A stretch of DNA of 64,000 nt from Dyadobacter sp. MSC1_007 (GTDB taxonomy: Bacteria; Bacteroidota; Bacteroidia; Cytophagales; Spirosomataceae). Shown in pieces: positions 1 to 8,920 of the stretch. Position 1 is the stretch's first letter, and every line of letters begins with the position of its first letter. The stretch spans positions 372,001-436,000 of the forward strand of contig NZ_JAMOZL010000002.1 in the NCBI RefSeq assembly GCF_023667495.1, given 5' to 3'. Below the pieces are notes generated by a model, which saw only the letters and a program-made list of their open reading frames with translations, was not told where the DNA came from and ran no database searches. The position numbers and the translations under genes are program-made.

Positions 1-260
1 TTGAATGAGTGAATGAGCCGCCGTGGAACGGGGAATGAGTGAATGAGCCGCCGTGGAACGGGGAATGAGTGAATGAGCCGCCGTGGAACGGGGAATGAGT
101 GAATGAGTCAATTTTGAATGAGTGAATGAGTGAATGAGTGAATCAATTTTGAATGACTGAATGAGTCGTAAAACGGGGAACTTCGAATGTTTGTGCACCT
201 ATTCTTACTTGTTGATTAACTGACCTATTCACTCATTCACTCATTCACTCATTCAAAATT
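1..260. repeat. 30-bp tandem repeats plus perfect 34-bp inverted repeat built from an octamer
   Basis: Three full copies of a 30-bp unit (3-32, 33-62, 63-92) and a partial fourth are visible. Each starts with two copies of the octamer gaatgagt/gaatgagc and ends in a GC-rich half. From 110 the octamer gaatgagt is repeated in tandem, and positions 110-143 are the exact reverse complement of 227-260, giving a 34-bp perfect inverted repeat with an 83-nt spacer. The right arm contains the stop codon (253-255) and last codons of the minus-strand gene. In RNA this would form a very long hairpin at the 3' end of that gene and could act as terminator or stability element. Function is inferred; the repeat is directly visible. 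Confidence 0.9.
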
Positions 261-1434
261 CATTCATTGTTTCCGCCCAGCTGCCAAAATACCGCCCATC
301 GTCCAGCGCCATGGCCGCTTCGGTGAGCATGAGGGGGCGAAATGTATCTACCATTACAGCCAGTTCCTTTGTTTCCTTTTTGCCGATGCTCCTTTCGTAA
401 GCGCCGGGGTGCGGGCCGTGGGGGATGCCGCCGGGGTGGAGGGTAATGTCGCCCTGCGCGATGTCGTTGCGGCTCATGAAATCGCCATCCACATAATAAA
501 GTACCTCATCGGAATCGATATTGCTGTGGTTGTAGGGTGCAGGAATAGCCAGCGGATGATAATCATACATTCTCGGGCAGAACGAGCATACCACGAAAGC
601 ATCGGTTTGGAACGTCTGGTGAACCGGTGGCGGCTGGTGTATGCGGCCGGTGATCGGTTCGAAATTGTGAATGGAGAATCCCCACGGATAGTTATAACCA
701 TCCCAGCCGACCACATCGAACGGGTGCGTGCTGTATGTTACCGGGTGGATATAGTTTTGTTTTTTGATTTTAACCAAAAAATCCCCGTGTTCATCGCGCG
801 TTTCCAGGTCGCGCGGGAGGATATAATCTCTTTCACAAAACGGTGAATGCTCCATCAACTGCCCGAAATGGTTACGGTACCTTTTGGGCGTATAAATCGG
901 TGAATGCGATTCGAGATAGAACAGCCGGTTGTCGATCCCGTGGAAAGAAATCTGGTACATGACGCCCCGCGGTATCAATATATAGTCCCCGCTTTGGAAC
1001 GGCAATTTGCCAAACGGAGATTGCAACATGCCCGCGCCCTTATGCACAAAAAGCAGTTCGTCGGCATCCGCATTTTTGTAGAAGTAATGCATGAATGCGC
1101 CTTCCGGCGCAGCCAGACCAATGGTAATATCCCGGTTGACCAGCAACGGAACACGGCTTTTGAGGTAATCCGGTGCCGGCGCGACGTTAAAGCCAACCAG
1201 CTTGCGCATGGTCATATTGTTGGCGACTGCAATCTTTGGTGATACATCGTAAGGTTCTCCGAGTGATTTTACCTGCGTAGGACGCCAGGTATGATAGAGG
1301 AGGGAAGACATTCCTTCAAAGCCGATCGTCCCAAAAACTTCTTCATAATATAGCCCGGCGTCCGCTTCCTGCGACTTCCGGAATTGGGTATGCCGCTTAG
1401 GCGGGATAGTCCCCAGTTGATGGTAGATCGGCAT
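253..1434 (-). CDS. hmgA: Homogentisate 1,2-dioxygenase family protein
   Basis: A 393-residue cupin dioxygenase of the HmgA family, which opens the ring of homogentisate to maleylacetoacetate in tyrosine and phenylalanine breakdown in the cytoplasm. The likely iron ligands are His303, Asp309 or Glu310, and His339 (in GIPHGPHPG), and His272 in PPPVHQTF matches the family's acid-base histidine. I start at the ATG at 1434 (protein begins MPIYHQLG), where family similarity begins; an upstream in-frame start at 1494 would add 20 unlike residues. No other tyrosine-degradation gene is adjacent, so the substrate rests on family similarity alone. The last residues and the stop are encoded inside the octamer inverted repeat at 227-260. 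Confidence 0.85.
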   Translation of the reverse strand: MPIYHQLGTIPPKRHTQFRKSQEADAGLYYEEVFGTIGFEGMSSLLYHTWRPTQVKSLGEPYDVSPKIAVANNMTMRKLVGFNVAPAPDYLKSRVPLLVNRDITIGLAAPEGAFMHYFYKNADADELLFVHKGAGMLQSPFGKLPFQSGDYILIPRGVMYQISFHGIDNRLFYLESHSPIYTPKRYRNHFGQLMEHSPFCERDYILPRDLETRDEHGDFLVKIKKQNYIHPVTYSTHPFDVVGWDGYNYPWGFSIHNFEPITGRIHQPPPVHQTFQTDAFVVCSFCPRMYDYHPLAIPAPYNHSNIDSDEVLYYVDGDFMSRNDIAQGDITLHPGGIPHGPHPGAYERSIGKKETKELAVMVDTFRPLMLTEAAMALDDGRYFGSWAETMNEF

Positions 1435-1765
1435 ATGCTTTTTATGATAAGTTAGCCAATAATTGTTTATGCAATTATAATAATAACAAAGCAATATTTA
1501 AATATTTTTTTGCATTATTTTTAATTGAGGTGCGTGTGGCTTTTACATGCGTTTGAGCTTCCGGTGCGTTCGCGACCTTGCTAACCAATCTTATTCGTGT
1601 CGAGTAGTTTGTATATGTTGCTTATGTGATTCCGTTAATCCGAACTTTTACACCGTTAGATAAACGAACAGAATAACCCGAGCATTGGCGTGAATTAGTT
1701 CATGTGATTTTAAGTGATAAAGCTGATTTTTGTTAGATATCCATAACTTTCAGTTCATACGCACA
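1435..1765. other. Divergent intergenic region, AT-rich
   Basis: This 331-bp gap separates two divergent genes and must hold both promoters. The only structure I see is a perfect 14-bp AT palindrome at 1493-1506 (aatatttaaatatt), about 60 bp upstream of the dioxygenase start, which could be an operator. No convincing TAnnTTTG box is visible on either strand. Confidence 0.3.
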
Positions 1766-2617
1766 ATGGCCAAACAACCCTTGACCCCAGAGCAGATCAA
1801 GCAGTACCAGGAAGATGGTTACCTGATCGTCAGAGAATTTTACAGTGCAGACGAAGTTTCCAGACTGTACAGAATCGCGATCGAAGATAATGCGATCAGT
1901 AAGCACGCGATCAATGTCAATGATAGTAGCGGTAAAAGAAGCAAACTGTCGCTTTGGTATAAGCCGGGCGACGATGTTTATGGTTTGCTTACAAGGGGAA
2001 AAACATTGGTAGACTCCGTGGATCAGCTCATGGAACGCCAGTCGGGCGACACTTCGCATTCGGTTTGTCACTATCATTCCAAACTGATGCAGAAGGAACC
2101 GCACGTCGGTGGGGCGTGGGAGTGGCACCAGGATTACGGGTATTGGTATAAAAACGAATTCCTGTTACCAGAGCAAATGATGTCGGTCATGGTAGCTGTG
2201 ACGGATGCAAACATTGCGAATGGCTGTCTGCAGGTGATTCGCGGTTCGCACAAAATGGGAAGGATTGAGCACGGATTTTCTGGCGAACAGGTAGGCGCGT
2301 CCCAGCGCTATGTGGATCTCGCCCTCCGAACAATGGAACACGTCTTCGTGGAATTGAATGCAGGGGATGTGCTCTTTTTCCATAGTAATATACTACATCG
2401 CTCCGAAGCAAATCTGTCGGATAAAGCACGCTGGTCATTGATTTCGTGCTACAACCGCTCTACGAACATTGGGCATAACGAATCTGCCCCGTCGTCGGCG
2501 AGCACTACGCCTATCGCGGTCGTACCGGACGATGCATTGTTGACGTGGAATGCAGGCGGCCTGGTCGAGGATCGGGCGGATTTCCTTAGTAAAGAGGCGG
2601 ATGTATCATTGAAATAA
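1766..2617 (+). CDS. Phytanoyl-CoA dioxygenase (PhyH) family Fe(II)/2-oxoglutarate oxygenase
   Basis: A 283-residue soluble non-heme iron oxygenase that should couple 2-oxoglutarate decarboxylation to oxidation of an unknown substrate. The iron facial triad is visible: His121-x-Asp123 in WEWHQDYGYW and His211 in FHSNILHRSEAN. Arg222 (or Arg212) is the likely 2-oxoglutarate anchor. The ATG at 1766 is preferred to an in-frame TTG at 1730 because the family fold begins right after it. It is the first gene of a tight operon with a sugar-porter MFS protein (17-bp gap) and a sugar isomerase/epimerase-like protein, so its substrate may be a sugar or polyol-linked natural compound. That context inference is weak. 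Confidence 0.85.
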   Translation: MAKQPLTPEQIKQYQEDGYLIVREFYSADEVSRLYRIAIEDNAISKHAINVNDSSGKRSKLSLWYKPGDDVYGLLTRGKTLVDSVDQLMERQSGDTSHSVCHYHSKLMQKEPHVGGAWEWHQDYGYWYKNEFLLPEQMMSVMVAVTDANIANGCLQVIRGSHKMGRIEHGFSGEQVGASQRYVDLALRTMEHVFVELNAGDVLFFHSNILHRSEANLSDKARWSLISCYNRSTNIGHNESAPSSASTTPIAVVPDDALLTWNAGGLVEDRADFLSKEADVSLK

Positions 2618-2634
2618 GCTAAATTACCCACTGT

Positions 2635-4014
2635 ATGGCAGTATATCCACCGGCACCATCCGGCATTGGTGCCACCCTCCGTCCGCGGTTTAACAAAAAG
2701 TATGTTTATCTACTGAGTACCGTCGCAGCATTAGGTGGCGCTTTGTTTGGTTTTGATCTTGTGATCATTTCCGGTACTGTGGCCTACTTTACCGAAAATT
2801 TCAGTTTAAATGAATACGAGATCGGCTGGGCCGTAGGCTGCATTAACATAGGTGCGGCGGTTGGTGCAGTGGTGTCAGGACGCCTGAGCGAAACAGTTGG
2901 ACGCAAAAGGTTGCTGATGTTTTGCGCTGGTGTTTTCGCCATCACGGGAGCTGGAACCGGCTGGGCCACAACCTTTCCGTTTTTTATCGTATGCAGGATT
3001 CTCAGCGGGCTTGCCGTCGGGGCTGCCGCACTGGTGTGTCCGATCTATGTCGCGGAAATTTCTCCTGCGCCGATGCGTGGCCGGATGGTTTCATTTTACC
3101 AGCTTTCGATCGTGGTTGGCATCCTCCTGGCCTATGGCTCCAATTATCTTCTGCTGGAAAGCGGGCCGAACAACTGGAGATGGATGTTCACTTCGCAGTC
3201 GGCACCCGCTCTGTTTTTCCTGATGGGCCTGTTCCTGGTTTCGGAAAGCCCCCGCTGGTTGATTGCCAACGGACGGGAAATGGAAGCACGCATTACGTTG
3301 GAAAGGATTGGAGGACTGAGTCATGCTCTATCAGAGGAACAACATATTGCTTCCAGCTTTGAGAAAAAGGTAACGATGCATATGGGCGAACTCTTTCATA
3401 AGGATATTCGCCATGTGGTCATTATGGGGATCATTATTGCGGTCTTTTCGCAAGCCGTTGGGCAAAATTCCATATTCTCGTATGCGCCGGAGCTCTTTAA
3501 GCAGGCTGGTATGGGTGAGCAGACCGCATTTTTGCAATCGATAACAATCGGTTTGCTAAACTTCGCATTCACATTCGTAGCCATCACCACGATAGACCGG
3601 ATTGGCAGAAAGTTCCTATTAAAACTGGGTTCTTTTTTGTTGTTCGCCGATGCGATGGCGCTTTCCGCAGCGTTCCAAATGCACTGGTCGAGCAGCTGGA
3701 TACTAGGCCTTGTACTAGGCTTCATTGCGATATATTCGGCTACAATCGGGCCGGTAACCTGGGTGATTCTGTCAGAAATCTTTCCAAACAGGATACGCGG
3801 CAGCGCGATGGCAGCTGCGACATTGGCTTTGTGGGTTGCTAACTTTTTCACGACTTCATTATTCCCGGTCATGAACCAGCATTATGGCCTGGGTATCACA
3901 TTTTTCATTCATGCCGTGATTTGTCTTGCTTATTTTATTTTTGTGACGACCAACGTACCGGAAACCAAGGGTAAGTCGCTGGAAGAAATAGAAAAAGTGG
4001 TCACGCAAACCTAA
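2635..4014 (+). CDS. MFS transporter, sugar porter family
   Basis: A 459-residue inner-membrane permease of the sugar porter (XylE/GalP/GLUT) family with about 12 hydrophobic helices. Signature motifs are visible: GRLSETVGRKR at 82-92 between helices 2 and 3, PIYVAEISPAPMRGR at 136-150, SESPRWL at 203-209 at the end of helix 6, and the C-terminal ETKGKSLEEIE. It probably imports a monosaccharide or polyol by proton symport. It lies 17 bp after the PhyH-type oxygenase gene and 14 bp before a TIM-barrel isomerase gene, indicating one transcript for uptake and conversion of the same compound. The substrate cannot be read from the sequence. Confidence 0.9.
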   Translation: MAVYPPAPSGIGATLRPRFNKKYVYLLSTVAALGGALFGFDLVIISGTVAYFTENFSLNEYEIGWAVGCINIGAAVGAVVSGRLSETVGRKRLLMFCAGVFAITGAGTGWATTFPFFIVCRILSGLAVGAAALVCPIYVAEISPAPMRGRMVSFYQLSIVVGILLAYGSNYLLLESGPNNWRWMFTSQSAPALFFLMGLFLVSESPRWLIANGREMEARITLERIGGLSHALSEEQHIASSFEKKVTMHMGELFHKDIRHVVIMGIIIAVFSQAVGQNSIFSYAPELFKQAGMGEQTAFLQSITIGLLNFAFTFVAITTIDRIGRKFLLKLGSFLLFADAMALSAAFQMHWSSSWILGLVLGFIAIYSATIGPVTWVILSEIFPNRIRGSAMAAATLALWVANFFTTSLFPVMNQHYGLGITFFIHAVICLAYFIFVTTNVPETKGKSLEEIEKVVTQT

Positions 4015-4028
4015 ACCACCCCCGATTA

Positions 4029-4841
4029 ATGAACATCAAATTCTTCGCCCCAGAATGGGGGAACACCTTACCCTTTGAAACATTTTGCAGGAATGTGGCC
4101 AATGCCGGTTATGACGGAGTTGAAATGGCATTGCCTTTGGAACGAGCAGAAAAAGAACATGTGCTCGCAGTGCTTTCTGATCACGGCCTTCAATTGATTG
4201 GTCAGTACTGGCAGTCATTCGAGAAGGATATTGAGGAACATGTCAGCAACTATGAAAAATACCTTAGAAACCTGATCACCGCCGGGCCGCTCTTGATCAA
4301 CTGCCAGACCGGGAAAGATTATTTTAGTTTTGATAAAAATAGGCGGCTATTTGAACTCGCCGCCAAGCTTTCAGTAGAATCAGGCATTCCGATCATTCAT
4401 GAGACGCATCGGGGAAAAAGCATGTTTGCGGCCCATGTCACCTTCGAATATCTTAAAGCAATTCCTGATCTGCGCATTACGCTAGATATTTCGCATTGGT
4501 GCGCTGTACATGAGTCGCTTCTGGCTGACCTGCCGGATGAAATAGCACTGGCGATCACTCACACCGACCATATCCATAGCCGTGTTGGTCATACCGAAGG
4601 CCCACAGGTGAACGATCCGCGTGCTCCCGAATGGGGAGAGGTGCTCAATGCACATTTGACTTGGTGGGACCAGGTTGCAGCTATTCACAGCCAACGCGGA
4701 AGCACCTTGACCGTCACAACGGAATTTGGTCCTGCACCGTACATGCCTGCAATGCCTTACACTGAAATGCCCCTCGTCAGTCAGTGGGATGTGAACGTTC
4801 ACATGATGAATCTGTTGAAAAAGCGTTACGGGGCCGTGTAA
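4029..4841 (+). CDS. Sugar phosphate isomerase/epimerase family protein (xylose isomerase-like TIM barrel)
   Basis: A 270-residue cytoplasmic protein of the AP endonuclease 2/xylose isomerase-like TIM-barrel family, which contains metal-dependent sugar and inositol isomerases, epimerases and dehydratases. Candidate metal ligands are the Glu of IIHETHRGK (near residue 124), the Asp-x-x-His of TLDISHWC (near 155), the His pair of HTDHIHSR, and the Glu of TTEFGPAPY near the C-terminus. It closes the three-gene operon with the PhyH oxygenase and the sugar porter and is followed by a strong terminator at 4871. The exact reaction is unknown. Confidence 0.8.
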   Translation: MNIKFFAPEWGNTLPFETFCRNVANAGYDGVEMALPLERAEKEHVLAVLSDHGLQLIGQYWQSFEKDIEEHVSNYEKYLRNLITAGPLLINCQTGKDYFSFDKNRRLFELAAKLSVESGIPIIHETHRGKSMFAAHVTFEYLKAIPDLRITLDISHWCAVHESLLADLPDEIALAITHTDHIHSRVGHTEGPQVNDPRAPEWGEVLNAHLTWWDQVAAIHSQRGSTLTVTTEFGPAPYMPAMPYTEMPLVSQWDVNVHMMNLLKKRYGAV

Positions 4842-4870
4842 GCGCTTTTGAGCGCCACTATAATTGATTG

Positions 4871-4910
4871 AACGCGAAAGCCTGCCGTAAACCAGGCTTT
4901 CGCGTTTTTC
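4871..4910 (+). terminator. Rho-independent terminator after the PhyH-MFS-isomerase operon
   Basis: A perfect 14-bp stem (4871-4884 pairs with 4893-4906) encloses an 8-nt loop and runs into a T-rich tract (tttttctttttt). It lies about 30 bp after the stop at 4841. Confidence 0.9.
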
Positions 4911-5090
4911 TTTTTTGGAATTAATGCAATGTAAAAAACTACCGTTAAATAAGTTATGTTGTATTTAAGTTTTTGATAATCAATTAGTTTACTTAATATG
5001 GAAAAAATGAGCGGTACCTTAGGGAATTCGTTTGATACTGTTGTTTGTTCGAGCACGCTGGAATAGTGCGTACCGTAAAGAGTTAATTCA

Positions 5091-5098
5091 TAAATTTG
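5091..5098 (+). promoter_or_regulatory. Possible Bacteroidota -7 box
   Basis: TAAATTTG matches the TAnnTTTG -7 consensus of the Bacteroidota housekeeping sigma factor and lies 35 nt upstream of the receiver-protein start. No clear TTG -33 box is at the expected distance, so support is modest. Confidence 0.3.
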
Positions 5099-5132
5099 CC
5101 ATGTAATAACCTCCCGATCGATATCTAATACT

Positions 5133-5486
5133 ATGAGCATCCTTTATGTTGACCATGAGATCAATAATCTGAATTCCTTTAAAGCCACATTCCGAAGGGA
5201 TGCGGAGATTTATCTAGCCGAATCAACCGAAGAAGGACTGAAAATACTGGGCGAAAACAAAATCGATGTCATCTTCGCTGATCACCAGATGCCTGATATG
5301 ACAGGCCTTGAATTTCTAACACTGGCTTCCAACCAATATCCGTCGTCTATCCGTGTGCTGCTCACGGGCAATGCTTACACGGACGAATTCAAGAGGGCGG
5401 CAGGTAAGGGGTATTTTCATAGTTATGTAAACAAGCCCTGGGATGAGCAGCAACTAAGAAAGTTGATGATTTCAAATTTGCGTTAA
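5133..5486 (+). CDS. Single-domain response regulator (receiver only)
   Basis: A 117-residue CheY-like receiver with no output domain. The acidic site is Asp7 with Glu9, the phospho-acceptor is Asp50 in FADHQMPDMTG, Thr78 lies in LLTGN and the conserved lysine is Lys101 in NKPWD. The KPWD ending is typical of receivers linked to HD-GYP or hybrid-kinase systems. No kinase is adjacent, so the partner is unknown. It probably relays phosphate or acts by protein contact. It has its own terminator downstream at 5517 and stands alone between two operons. Confidence 0.88.
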   Translation: MSILYVDHEINNLNSFKATFRRDAEIYLAESTEEGLKILGENKIDVIFADHQMPDMTGLEFLTLASNQYPSSIRVLLTGNAYTDEFKRAAGKGYFHSYVNKPWDEQQLRKLMISNLR

Positions 5487-5516
5487 GCAAAGTTTTTAAA
5501 ATAGTTTGATTTGAAG

Positions 5517-5552
5517 AAGCGCTGCTGCCTCCGGGCATGCCAGCGCTTTTTT
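5517..5552 (+). terminator. Rho-independent terminator after the receiver gene
   Basis: The 8-bp stem aagcgctg (5517-5524) pairs with cagcgctt (5541-5548) and is followed by a run of T. It lies 31 bp after the stop codon at 5486. Confidence 0.75.
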
Positions 5553-5677
5553 CGTCAGGCGCCTATGCGGTTACAAAAAAATTGCTACACGAATAGTTGC
5601 TTAAAATATATTGATTACATTGGGGAATCAATCCGATCTTTTTCCTTCATCTACTGCCGAAAGGCTAAACCTTAACC

Positions 5678-7321
5678 ATGAAAAGAAGAGACTTTATGCA
5701 AATGTCCGGGCTGGGATTAAGCGCTATAATGATGCCATCCGTACCGGTCATAGGCAGCACTGTGGCCGCCGAGCACCTGCTCGATCCATGGATGGACGCA
5801 ACCAGTAAGAAAAAACTGACAGAAATAGCGCTCAATGCAGCTCGAAGCAAAGGGGCAACGTATACCGATGTTCGGATCGGACGCTATCTTCAGCAGTTCC
5901 TGTACACGCGTGAAAAACAGGTACAAAACATCGTCAATGCGGAATCTTATGGCATTGGTATCCGTGTGATCGCAAATGGTACCTGGGGCTTTTCGGCTAC
6001 CAGTGACGTAACACCCGACGGCATTGCCAAATGCGCGGCGACGGCAGTAGAAATAGCTAAGGCCAATTCGAAATTTCAGAAAGAGCCGGTAGAACTGGCT
6101 GCGCAAAAGGGCGTTGGTGAACAGACCTGGAAAACACCGCTGAAAAAAAATGCATTCGAAATTCCGGTGCAGCAGAAAATAGACCTGATGCTGAACGTGA
6201 GTGGCGCCGCGCTCGACAATGGGGCCAGCTTTGTGGCGTCGAATCTGTTTTTTGTAAACGAACAGAAATATTTTGCTTCCTCCGATGGATCTTTCATCGA
6301 CCAGGATATTCACAGGATCTGGCCAACTTTCACTGTCACTGTTACTGACAAGGCGACCGGGAAATTCAAAACCAGGGATGCGCTCAGTTCCCCGATGGGC
6401 ATGGGTTATGAATATCTCGACGGCATTGCCTCCGAAAAAATAGCTGGACCAAATGGTCTGATCGGCTATCGCAATTCTTATGATATGGTCGAGGACGCCG
6501 TTTTGGCGGCCAAACAAGCAAAAGAGAAAATCTCTGCCAAATCTGTCGAGCCGGGCAAATACGACCTGGTACTTGATCCTAATCACCTGGGCCTGACGAT
6601 CCACGAGTCGGTAGGGCACCCTACGGAGCTCGACCGTGTGCTGGGTTACGAGGCCAATTACGCAGGAACCAGTTTCGCCACCCTTGATAAATGGCAGAGC
6701 AAAAACTTCGCTTACGGTAGCAAACTGGTTAACATCGTGGCCGACAAAACCCAAGCCAATACGCTCGGAGCTGTCGGCTATGACGACGAGGGAGTGCCAT
6801 GTAAGGAATGGGATATTATCAAAGATGGTATTCTTGTAAATTATCAGGCGACCCGTGATCAGGTTAAGATATTGGGAGAAAAGGAATCACACGGATGCTG
6901 CTATGCAGATAATTGGAGCTCAGTCCAGTTCCAGCGGATGCCGAACATCAGTCTGAAAGCAGGAACCGAGAAAAGGAGTGTGCTGGACATGATCAAAGGT
7001 GTTGAGAAAGGAATTTACATTGTAGGCAGAGGATCCTATTCGATCGATCAACAGCGCTACAACTTCCAGTTTGGAGGGCAGGTGTTTTATGAGATTAAAA
7101 ACGGTGAGATCACCGGGATGCTCGAAGACGTTGCCTATCAGTCCAATACACAGGAGTTCTGGAATTCTTGCGCACAGCTGTGCGACAAGGACGACTATCG
7201 CACATTCGGGTCCTTTTTCGACGGAAAAGGACAGCCATCTCAAATCAGCGCCGTATCCCACGGCTGCGCAACAACCCGGTTCAACGGAGTGAATGTGATT
7301 AATACGGGGAGGAAAATTTAG
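5678..7321 (+). CDS. tldD: TldD family metallopeptidase, first copy (Tat-type signal)
   Basis: A 547-residue TldD homologue. TldD is the catalytic zinc subunit of TldD/TldE(PmbA) proteases, which degrade or mature small unfolded peptides. The metal site HExxxH is intact: His309, Glu310 and His314 in TIHESVGHPTELDR. Unlike the cytoplasmic E. coli enzyme it begins MKRRDF followed by a hydrophobic stretch to about residue 30, a twin-arginine-like signal, so it is probably exported to the periplasm. The start is the ATG next to the signal. It heads the long block and is followed by a purine/pyrimidine hairpin and a PmbA partner gene. It is strongly similar across its length to the second copy at 8921-10558. 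Confidence 0.9.
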   Translation: MKRRDFMQMSGLGLSAIMMPSVPVIGSTVAAEHLLDPWMDATSKKKLTEIALNAARSKGATYTDVRIGRYLQQFLYTREKQVQNIVNAESYGIGIRVIANGTWGFSATSDVTPDGIAKCAATAVEIAKANSKFQKEPVELAAQKGVGEQTWKTPLKKNAFEIPVQQKIDLMLNVSGAALDNGASFVASNLFFVNEQKYFASSDGSFIDQDIHRIWPTFTVTVTDKATGKFKTRDALSSPMGMGYEYLDGIASEKIAGPNGLIGYRNSYDMVEDAVLAAKQAKEKISAKSVEPGKYDLVLDPNHLGLTIHESVGHPTELDRVLGYEANYAGTSFATLDKWQSKNFAYGSKLVNIVADKTQANTLGAVGYDDEGVPCKEWDIIKDGILVNYQATRDQVKILGEKESHGCCYADNWSSVQFQRMPNISLKAGTEKRSVLDMIKGVEKGIYIVGRGSYSIDQQRYNFQFGGQVFYEIKNGEITGMLEDVAYQSNTQEFWNSCAQLCDKDDYRTFGSFFDGKGQPSQISAVSHGCATTRFNGVNVINTGRKI

Positions 7322-7430
7322 GAAAAAGGAGGAAGGGACGAAAGGGAGAAAGGGAGGACGGAATAGGGGATTAAAAAAAGAATGAAAAAGTATCTTCCTC
7401 CCTCTCCTCCCTCCTTCTTCCTTCCCTACA
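7321..7430 (+). repeat. Purine-tract/pyrimidine-tract imperfect hairpin 1
   Basis: The gap between tldD copy 1 and pmbA copy 1 is an almost pure purine tract (7321-7370) followed after an A-rich spacer by an almost pure pyrimidine tract (7393-7428). The arms are imperfectly complementary, with cores such as agggagga/tcctccct. The mRNA could fold into a long G-A/U-C stem before the pmbA start. The same arrangement recurs at 10558 and 12673. Its purine arm is rich in GGAGG-like motifs. Function unknown. Confidence 0.8.
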
Positions 7431-7463
7431 CATAATAACGATCATAAAAAGCATCACGCAGAC

Positions 7464-8783
7464 ATGGCAATCCTATCCAAAGAAGAAGCAAAGCAAATAA
7501 TAGATAAAGTACTGGCCTTTTCTAAGGCTGAGGAGACTAGCGTTGGGATTTCGGGCGATCGGAAGGGTAATATCCGGTATGCGCGTAACTCGGTGTCGAC
7601 CAGTGGCGAAACCAACGACCTTTCATTATCGGTGACCACGGATTTTGGCAAAAAATCGGGTACTTCGACAATCAACGAATTCGATGACGCTTCCCTTGAA
7701 AAGGCTGTCAGGAGGGCGGAGGAAATAGCTAGGCTGGCGCCCGAGAACCCGGAACATATGCCGCTACTTGGCCCCCAGAAGTACCTGGAAACCAAAGGTT
7801 TTTTGGAAAGTACTGCCGCCATTAATCCTGATTATCGCGCGGAAGCGGCATTTGGAAGCATCGATCCTTGTGCTAAAAAGAACCTGACGGCAGCTGGCTT
7901 CATGGAAGACAGGAGCGGATTTACTGCCCTGGGCAACAGTAAAGGGCTTTTTGGGTACAGTAAATCGACTTCTGTTAATTTTTCTGTCACCGTAAGGACG
8001 ACCGACGGGACCGGTTCGGGATATGTGGCCCGTGATTACAACGATGCCTCCAAATTAAATACCCAAACTGCTACCGAGATTGCAATGCAGAAGGCGATGG
8101 CATCGGTGAATGCAAAAGCGCTGGAACCCGGAAAATACACGGTAATCCTGGAACCTGTTGCTACGCATGACCTCGTCATGAACATGATTCGTAACATGGA
8201 TGCGCGTAGTGCGGACGAGGGAAGGAGTTTTTTAGGAAAAAAAGGAGGAGAAACGCGGCTGGGCGAAAAGCTTTTCGACGAGCGTGTCAATATCATTTCT
8301 GACCCGATGAATGTTGAGATTCCCGGCTCTCCGTTTGGCGGAGGCGATGGCAGGCCGCAGGAGAAAGTTACGTGGGTAGAGAACGGAGTGGTTAAAAATA
8401 TGTACTACTCTCGGTATTGGGCGGATAAAAAGGGTGTTAAAGCTATTTCTCCTCCGGGAGGCATCATTTTTCAAGGCGGTACAGAATCCATTGCCGACCT
8501 GATTAAAGGAACCGAAAAAGGGATATTGGTAACCCGCTTCTGGTATATCCGAACGGTAGACCCGCAAACCCTGCTTTACACCGGTCTTACCCGCGACGGC
8601 ACTTTTTACATTGAAAACGGGCAGATCAAATACCCGGTCAAGAACTTCCGGTTCAATGAAAGCCCGGTGATTATGCTCAATAATCTCGAAGCCATGGGTA
8701 AGCCTGTGCGCACCAGCGGCAGCCTTATTCCACCGCTAAAAATCCGTGATTTTACATTTACCAGTCTCTCGGACGCTGTATAA
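7464..8783 (+). CDS. pmbA: PmbA/TldE family protein, first copy
   Basis: A 439-residue TldE/PmbA homologue, the non-catalytic partner of TldD. It lacks HExxxH, as expected of the family, and carries the conserved C-terminal stretch around GLTRDGTFYIENGQIKYPVKNFRFNESPVIM, which contributes to the heterodimer and its substrate path. No signal peptide is visible (it begins MAILSKEEAK) although its TldD partner has a Tat-like one, so it may be carried out with TldD or the complex may be cytoplasmic. The start ATG is at 7464, and the leader before it resembles that of the second pmbA copy (both contain aacgatcat and aaaaagcat), supporting duplication of the whole pair. Confidence 0.88.
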   Translation: MAILSKEEAKQIIDKVLAFSKAEETSVGISGDRKGNIRYARNSVSTSGETNDLSLSVTTDFGKKSGTSTINEFDDASLEKAVRRAEEIARLAPENPEHMPLLGPQKYLETKGFLESTAAINPDYRAEAAFGSIDPCAKKNLTAAGFMEDRSGFTALGNSKGLFGYSKSTSVNFSVTVRTTDGTGSGYVARDYNDASKLNTQTATEIAMQKAMASVNAKALEPGKYTVILEPVATHDLVMNMIRNMDARSADEGRSFLGKKGGETRLGEKLFDERVNIISDPMNVEIPGSPFGGGDGRPQEKVTWVENGVVKNMYYSRYWADKKGVKAISPPGGIIFQGGTESIADLIKGTEKGILVTRFWYIRTVDPQTLLYTGLTRDGTFYIENGQIKYPVKNFRFNESPVIMLNNLEAMGKPVRTSGSLIPPLKIRDFTFTSLSDAV

Positions 8784-8920
8784 GCCAAAGTGTAAGCCAT
8801 TTAAACGATTATCCTGCCACACATACAAAGTGAGTTGGTTCCGGTGCAAGCGTAGGTTATCTTATGAATTGCACTTTTTCCAACTCACCCAATCATCACT
8901 ATTCGCTAAACATTTACACT

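Noticed and set aside
1..92. CRISPR array
   Set aside because: The 30-bp units are directly adjacent without spacers of unique sequence, and there are no cas genes.
409..846. 145-codon plus-strand frame inside the homogentisate dioxygenase-like gene
   Set aside because: Antisense shadow without family features.
5717..6754. 345-codon open frame on the minus strand inside tldD copy 1
   Set aside because: It is fully antisense to a strongly conserved TldD gene and its protein has no recognisable domain, so it is a shadow of the codon bias.
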